Made by a program: the position numbers and the translations under genes. Under the pieces are notes generated by a model. The model did no database searches. It saw nothing but the letters and a program-made list of their open reading frames with translations, and was not told the DNA's origin. Below are positions 22,725-28,532 of a DNA stretch of 28,532 nt, in pieces (positions within the stretch are counted from its first letter, which is position 1; every line of letters starts with the position of its first letter). The stretch lies in the NCBI GenBank assembly GCA_001931875.2, contig MSJH02000471.1:1-28532 (forward strand), given 5' to 3'. This DNA is from Byssochlamys sp. IMV 00236. Lineage: Eukaryota > Ascomycota > Eurotiomycetes > Eurotiales > Thermoascaceae.

Positions 22725-24872
22725 ATGGATGTCCAATCTAAAGAAAAAGAATTTCGAGATGAAAAAATTGAATACGACATACACTCAGTTGATGAACAGG
22801 TTATAGTAGACCAGGATCCAACTACAAGACATCTACACCCAGAAGAGCATCAATTCACATTTCGTGCTGCTATCATTGGCTCTCTTTTTGGTTGCTTAGT
22901 TTGTAAGATACACTCGGGCCTCTGTTTATCAACCAATTAACACATCTCAATAGCTGCCTCAAATACTTACCTTGGTTTGAAGATTGGCTGGTCATTTGGT
23001 GCTTCACTTTTTGGTGCCATCTTTTCATTTGCTGTTCTTAAGCCAATGTCCCGTATACTGCCACCTAAATGGGGCGGCGGCTATTTCGGTCCCAAAGAAA
23101 ACTGTACGGCTCAATCCGCTGCTACTACCGCTGGTGGTCTATCTGCTGGTTTTGTGTCTGGTATCCCTGCTATGTACAAATTAGGCTTATTGACAAATCC
23201 ACGTGATGATGCAGCTGCCCTCTTCCTTTTTGCTATTTCCGCAGCTTTCTATGGTCTCTTCTTTGCTGTCCCTCTTCGTAGCCACTTTGTTGTCAAGCAG
23301 GACTTGACTTTCCCTACCCCTCGTGCCGCTGCTACTACCATCATTTCTCTCCACAGTACTGCTGAAGGTGAAAAGGAAGCCATGAAGAAAGCCATGTGGA
23401 TGGCTATCTGGTTTGGTGTTTCTTTCCTTTGGAATCTCATTGCTTACTGGGTTCCCTTCTTTGATACCATTCACATTCTCTACTGGATCGGCTATGGTGC
23501 CCATCAATATGTACCTTTAATCAGCGCAGATATGGATTGGGGCTGGGTCTTCAAGTGGGATTTCCCTTTCTTTGGTGCTGGTTTGATGACACCCGGTTCT
23601 ACCGTTCACACTTTCTTCTTCTCCTCTCTCTTGATCTACGGTGTTATTGGTCCTGTATGCGTTACTAATGGCACTTTTGTCAAACCATTTGGCTTTACTG
23701 CAGCTGGTACTACCACCCAATCTTTCTTCTTGTGGCCTGGTATTGCTCTTATGGTCCTCACATCATTTGCTGAACTAGCTGTCCGCTATGATACTCTCTG
23801 GCGTGGTATTAAGGGCGGTGTTCTTGGTATCTACAATGGCCTCTTCTTCGTCTCTGCTTTCATTAAACAAAAGGTGTTCCGCAAAGAATTGAGTGAAAAA
23901 GAAAGACACATGGTTAGCGCTGAACGTGACCCTGATGAAATCTTTGAAGACAGTGAACTTGTCCCTGCTTGGTGGTGGATCACTGGTACCTTTATCTCAA
24001 TCATCTTTACTTGTGCTATCATGGGTGAATTCTTTGGTATGCCTGTCTATCAAACCATTGTTGCCGTTATCCTTGGTTTCATCTTCTCCTTTGTTGGTGT
24101 CCAAGCTGCTGGTGAAACAGATATTAACCCCACAGGTTCTATTGGTAAAATGTCCCAATTGGTCTTTGCCAAGATGCCTGCTAGCTCCATCGATCAAGTT
24201 CGCAGAAATAACTTAATGGCCGGTAACATCTCCGCCTCTGCTGCCGCTCAGGCTGTTGACATGGTTGGTGATCTCAAGACCGGTCAGCTTGTTGGTGCTT
24301 CCCCTCGTTCCCAGTTCTGGGCTCAGTTCGTTGCCTCTTTCTTTGCCATTGCCATTGGTGCTGGTCTCTTCATTCTCTTTGCTGATGCTTATCCTTGTAT
24401 CATTAGTGTTGGCCCTGTTGATACCAAAAAGTGCGAGTTCGGTCTTGTTGCTGTCAATGCTTGGTATAATGTCACTTTACTCTTGACTGGTGGTGGTGAG
24501 CCCTTGAGCAAGGGCTCCATTATCCTTACTATCATCTGTGCCATTGTTGGTGTTGCTGCTCCATTTATTCGTGAATTCGTGATTCCCAAGAAATACCACC
24601 GCTATGTACCCTCCGTCTCTGCTATTGGTATTGCCATGATTAACAGTCAACCTGAAGTCCCCTTGTCCATGTTCATCGGTTGGTGCGGTGGTAAGATCTG
24701 GAAGCTCGTTGACCCTCTTGCTTGGGATAACTATATGTACAGTGTTGCGGGTGGTATGATTGCTGGTCAAGGTATCTCCGCTATTATTCAAGCTGCACTC
24801 AAGTTGGGTAATGTTGCTCCCTACGCCTTTACTGGCTCATGTCCTGAAGGTCTTCTCGAAAACTGTCCTTAA
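22725..24872 (+). CDS. Oligopeptide transporter (OPT) family protein, 2 exons
   Basis: OPT proteins import small peptides or metal chelates across the plasma membrane or vacuolar membrane, usually driven by protons. Exons 22725-22902 and 22954-24872 give 698 aa with about 14-16 predicted membrane segments. The N-terminal 45 or so residues are hydrophilic and acidic. The family signature begins across the splice (SASNTYLGLKIGWSFGASLFGAIFSF). Further family stretches are NCTAQSAATTAGGL, DWGWVFKWDFPFFGAGLMTPG, QAAGETDINPTGSIGK and VPSVSAIGIAMINSQ. The resemblance is to the fungal YGL114w-type branch, but the substrate cannot be told from sequence. The 51-nt intron (GTAAGA...AATAG) is in phase 1. 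The second exon strongly prefers codons ending in C or T (GGT, GCT, ATC, TTC, CTC), unlike ECM29 or the DHHC gene, which suggests high expression. AATAAATAAAT at about 24938-24950 may be the polyadenylation signal. Confidence 0.95.
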
Positions 24873-25036
24873 TCCCTTTTATACATATATGTATCTACAT
24901 CACTACTATTAATACCGTATTCCTTTTATAATTGATCTAATAAATAAATACCTTTTTGACTAATACACATAAAAGCGTACCAGTATGTGGAATGTGAAAA
25001 GTGCCACAAAGAAAGAATTAACGCGATATTGACATC

Positions 25037-25355
25037 ATGATCACATGGGCTGAATTTGATAAATGTAAGCAAGACCCTGACTTGCCAAAGGGTTTAAGAA
25101 TATCTGGCTACAGTCTTTCTCAGGATGGGCACTCTGTCCTTACACGAAGAATCTCTTGTCCTACGGTAACAGAATGGTAAGCTGCTATTGTCTTCATTGT
25201 GCCTTGTTTTATTGTTGCACATTACCACTAGTTTGGTATTGCCTTCATCTAGAAATGCCCTGCAGGAACTCTCATTATCTCTTCCTTTGGTGTTTGCTTC
25301 TTGCATCAGCATTTTTATGTTTGGGCGATATATTGATGAGCTTGATATGCGTTGA
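25037..25355 (+). CDS. Possible small spliced gene or gene fragment, unknown
   Basis: Exons 25037-25176 and 25232-25355, joined over a 55-nt intron (GTAAGC donor, CATTAC branch-like motif, CACTAG acceptor), give 87 aa ending at TGA 25353-25355. The first part is hydrophilic (ITWAEFDKCKQDPDLPKGL, then ISGYSLSQDGHSVLTRRIS). The second contains a hydrophobic stretch (ELSLSLPLVFASCISIFMF) that could be one membrane span, followed by GRYIDELDMR. Intron size and signals match the other genes here, and phases agree. I do not recognise the family. It could be a fragment of a larger lost gene, since the first Met may be internal. A long opposing minus frame (25094-25534) overlaps but has a less protein-like composition. 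Confidence 0.35.
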
Positions 25356-26040
25356 CTGGGAAAGAAAGTAATTATGAAGTAAAAATAGATGCAAATATAT
25401 TGGAGGTAAAGAAATACTGACGCAGCGCACAGGCTACTCGTGAATGCTTGTAATTTGTAGATAACAATAGAAAATGCAAAAGTCCAGCTCCATGGCCAAC
25501 TTTTACCAAAGTTAAATATCTCTACCCTAAACATTCGTAATATGGATGCATTACATTACTTCTTTTGGCATTTTAGCTAGTTTGATCTGTATGTATCTGA
25601 ACAATCTTGCTCCTTCCTGAGATGTTCTAAATATGTCGGTAAACGAGTCGCACTAGGAAGATAATAGAGATGAGCATGACTATATAAAAATGATTATTTC
25701 CTCCAATATTAAACGCATATTAAAGCAAATTTGTAAAAATAGCTACTTATTGTCAGATAATTTATGATAAGGCCGCGTCCTTATCAACATCTAAAACGTG
25801 TAAATGCAAAATGGTAAAAATATTTGCGTTAGTGATAAGACTGCGTATTAAATACGAACTTTATTTAAATTGAAATTGTATGCTTCCTTCTGTTACTTTT
25901 TTTTTCCAATGGTAAAAAGGCAAATATATTGTTTGTGTATGCTTAAGAAAAAAAAAGGATATTTAACCCAGTCCTTAGGTTAGTAAGTGTTTCCGATGTA
26001 CGCCATTTGAATGAATAGCATTCATCTTTTTTTTTCTTTT

Positions 26041-26061
26041 CCCTTCACCCTTCACCCTTCA
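26041..26061. repeat. CCCTTCA heptamer, three copies
   Basis: Three exact head-to-tail copies of CCCTTCA sit in a pyrimidine-rich tract. The unit differs from the TTAGGG/CCCTAA telomere repeat. Confidence 0.85.
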
Positions 26062-27132
26062 CATTTTTCATTCGATCTTTTATAAAATTATGTTATTTTT
26101 TGGAGAAGAATGAAGCCACAAGAAAATAATTATAACTGATTTCCACAAAAATGAAAACAATTGCAGGCAAGCTAAAATACGCTAAATATAAACAAACCAT
26201 GCGTCATAGCCAATTCAAGGAAAGGAATCATTTTTTTATATTGGGTGCTTATCTCGGGATTTACGCAATAAATAATTGACATTTTGACTAAAAAGTATAT
26301 CTATACTCCTCTTTATAATTTTGATGTATACATTAAAATTGATCATCCTAAACAAACGCGTGCATTCTCGTATCTCTTTGAATAACGCGAATGATTTTCC
26401 CATGAATATCTGATGTGCGTGTGTGCTATCTATGTGGATGGTTACCAAGGGTTAAAAAGTAAAGATAACAACATCTGCTCTAAATAAAAAAATTTTAAAG
26501 TTTGGAATAAAGCGCGTAGTCTTTAAATCTAAGCTCAATATATATCTTTGTCAACATGCTTGAATAGTTGCCATCAAAAATAGTGGAAAGTGCTGCATAA
26601 TAATATTGCTTGTTGATATAACTCAGCGTGAAGATAGAAACGAAATTCAAAGAAAAAGAAACACGCTTAGATCTCTTGAATGACTTTGAGAAAGTATAAA
26701 GTAACAACATTATGTTTTATTTTGTATGTGTGTGTGCGTATGCGCATATGTATCCATTTGGCTTAAAAAAAAAAGAAAAGAAAAAAAAAAAAAGAAAAAA
26801 GGGGTAAATAGCATTGTTTTAAGCTCCGTTGTTTTTCATGAAAGTCTCTTTTGATTTTCCTTTTTTTTTCTCTCTTAATCTTCTTTAACTATCAGCTAAT
26901 AATAAAGGTTAATCCCTATTTATGTCGTATCAAACTGATTCTAACTTGATCTTGTAGCTTGTATATTTGTTTCTGACTATCAAGAAAAATCCTAATGACG
27001 TAAATAAACATACTCTTTGACACTTGAACATTTACTTATCTTTTTTTTTCCGCTAGCGATGAAGAACTCTATGAAACCTCTATCAGTCCTATACTCTGAT
27101 ATGCTCATACTTACTGAACCTTTCTTCTCTAG

Positions 27133-27522
27133 TTTTCTGGTACGCTAGCTTTGTGGGTCACTGGTAAGGTAAGTATAACTAACAATCTTTTAGAATGGCT
27201 TCCATGGTTTGCCAGTTTTCTGGCCTCCAGGTTTCTTGGCTTTGCGGATCTATGGCTTCATCGCTGGTAAGGTAAGTGCTCAAGGTAGGTACAATACAAC
27301 TGACATTCTTCTAGGATGGCCTCCATGGTTGTCGGTTTTTCGGCCTCTTGGTTCATTGGCTTTTTATTTCTGGGTCTATAGTAAGGCAGGTGTTTGGTAA
27401 GTATTAACTAACAACCTTTTAGAATGGCCACTATGATTGCCGGTTTTATGGCCTCCAGGTTCGTTGGCTTCTTGTCTCTAATGTAAGTTTTTTTTTTTTT
27501 TTTGCTTACCTTTATCTGATAG
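27133..27522 (+). repeat. Degenerate tandem modules separated by intron-like linkers
   Basis: Related modules lie at 27133-27168 (partial), 27194-27271, 27315-27396 and 27423-27482. Modules 2 and 3 match at about 40 of the first 51 positions by eye, and module 1 has one extra T. The linkers at 27169-27193, 27272-27314, 27397-27422 and 27483-27522 each begin GTAAGT and end TAG. Each has a CTAAC, CTGAC or CTTAC motif 10-16 nt before the end. The modules could be joined in phase 0, and modules 2 and 3 then encode similar peptides (DGLHGCRFFGLLVHWL and NGHYDCRFYGLQVRWL). No long gene could be built around them. Confidence 0.7.
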
Positions 27523-27620
27523 GGTTTCATGGCTCTTTATCGGCCATTGATTCCAGTTATATATCATTCTCTTCGATATTAAAAACTGTTTCTTGTAGGT
27601 TTTTTCTGATGGCCCTTTTA

Positions 27621-27692
27621 GTTCTTTGGTTTTTTGGTTCTTTGGTTCTTTGGTTCTTTGGTTCTTTGGTTCTTTGGTTCTTTGGTTCTTTG
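27621..27692. repeat. GTTCTTTG octanucleotide satellite, nine copies
   Basis: Nine head-to-tail units of GTTCTTTG, the second with one change (GTTTTTTG), are followed by a degenerate GTTCTCTT and CT-rich DNA. Because 8 and 3 share no factor, all three plus frames encode the same peptide cycle VLWFFGSL. Open frames through it are therefore a repeat effect and were not called as genes. Confidence 0.92.
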
Positions 27693-28500
27693 GTTCTCTT
27701 GACTCTCTTCACTTTCTTCACTCTCTGGACTCTTTTGGCAATTGTTTTGGCAACTGTTTTGATTCTTTTGGCTGTTCATATATCTGCTCCTTATCTACTT
27801 TGTCTTGCTCTACTTTGTTGTTGTATAAACAGTCTTTGTAATAAACACCCTCTGTCTATTTGTTTTATTTCCCAATTTGAAGTCATCATTATGTTAATAA
27901 TGTTTTATATGCTCTTTAAATTTAAAAAGTAATGTGTGTATCTCTCAATAGTAAGCCTTTTGGAAATTCCTTATTTTTACAAGTACTAACTTCTTGGCCA
28001 TACTGAATACTGAAAGCGAGTAAGATGTGCACGTATTTAAAGAGGTCGAAAGGACAAACAAAGTAGTTCTCCATCTTTGCTATTTAAAAGAGTTCAAAAG
28101 TGAGATGAAAAAGCCAGTGGGTGATGTCCTGAATTGACATGCAACTGTCATCAAGATACACATTTTACTATTTCTTTGCTGCCTTTTACGACAAATATAA
28201 AGAATGAAAAGTATTATTTTTATGAAGGTATACGAAGATGTCATCGCACTATTTGATCAATAATTATTGATAATTTTTAGTATCTTACTGTCATTGATTA
28301 GTGGCAGCCAAAAGGAAGGATTCACAATCTCAATTGGATTCACTTCATATAATACCAAAGGGATATTTCTTATGGGCACTCAGAGTTTTATAGCAAAGAT
28401 CTTGCGTAAATTCTTCCAGCGTGTGTATTTATATGTGTTCAGTCTATGCCTCCATCAGATAAGATCTCACCTGTTTGTGCGGTTTGTCATTTTCTTTCTT

Positions 28501-28502
<2 letters not shown>

Positions 28503-28532
<30 letters not shown>
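28503..28532. repeat. Terminal poly(T) run
   Basis: The window ends in about 30 T preceded by a CTTT-rich stretch. It is possibly a contig edge, like the homopolymer at position 1. Confidence 0.85.

Larger units (their letters stand above)
24873..28532. other. Gene-poor 3.7-kb tail
   Basis: AT-rich sequence fills this end of the window. Separately listed items are a possible small spliced gene (25037-25355), a heptamer repeat (26041-26061), the intron-like module array (27133-27522), the octamer satellite (27621-27692) and the terminal T run. Between 25360 and 27040 I saw only low-complexity A/T tracts (for example A-rich 26766-26801) and frames with no domain. Confidence 0.6.

Overview
The window looks like nuclear DNA of a filamentous fungus of the Mucoromycota, most likely a Mucorales relative. 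The reasons are AT-rich intergenic DNA, many short introns (mostly 45-65 nt, GTAAGT-like donor, CTAAC/TTAAC-like branch site, TAG/CAG acceptor), and a gene set made only of conserved eukaryotic families. The genus is an inference from style. No prokaryotic operon, tRNA, rRNA or CRISPR array was seen. Gene models were built by reading splice sites and checking that each joined frame stays open. Eight models encode recognisable families and one is an orphan.

Layout: (1) 156-610 +, small acidic orphan protein, 3 exons. (2) 773-6709 +, proteasome adaptor/scaffold ECM29, 11 exons, about 1794 aa. (3) 6918-7660 -, bHLH transcription factor, 4 exons, 191 aa, convergent with ECM29. (4) 7661-8553, gene-poor, with a C2H2 zinc-finger relic broken by a stop. 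(5) 8554-10632 +, leucine-rich-repeat protein, 657 aa, with a cysteine-rich tail. (6) 10633-11160, spacer with an assembly gap in a poly(T) tract. (7) 11161-13649 +, PP4 regulatory subunit 3 (Psy2/SMEK), 773 aa. (8) 14084-15194 +, Sec14/CRAL-TRIO lipid-transfer protein, 317 aa. (9) 15195-16558, spacer. (10) 16559-17706 -, arrestin-like protein, 360 aa. (11) 17948-19527 -, DHHC palmitoyltransferase, 438 aa. (12) 19528-22724, 3.2 kb gene-poor tract with decayed coding fragments and inverted repeats. (13) 22725-24872 +, OPT-family transporter, 698 aa. (14) 24873-28532, gene-poor tail with one possible small spliced gene, an array of degenerate repeats separated by intron-like linkers (27133-27522), and an octanucleotide satellite (27621-27692).

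The genes are independent transcription units rather than a cluster with one task. ECM29 serves proteasome quality control, PP4R3 targets a phosphatase, and the Sec14-like, arrestin, DHHC and OPT proteins act at membranes. The most unusual part is 27.1-27.7 kb, where near-repeated modules are joined by 25-43 nt stretches that each carry a donor, a branch-like motif and an acceptor. Splicing there is only a hypothesis. The window begins and ends in long homopolymers and contains one run of 20 N, so edges and long A/T runs should be treated as assembly-fragile.
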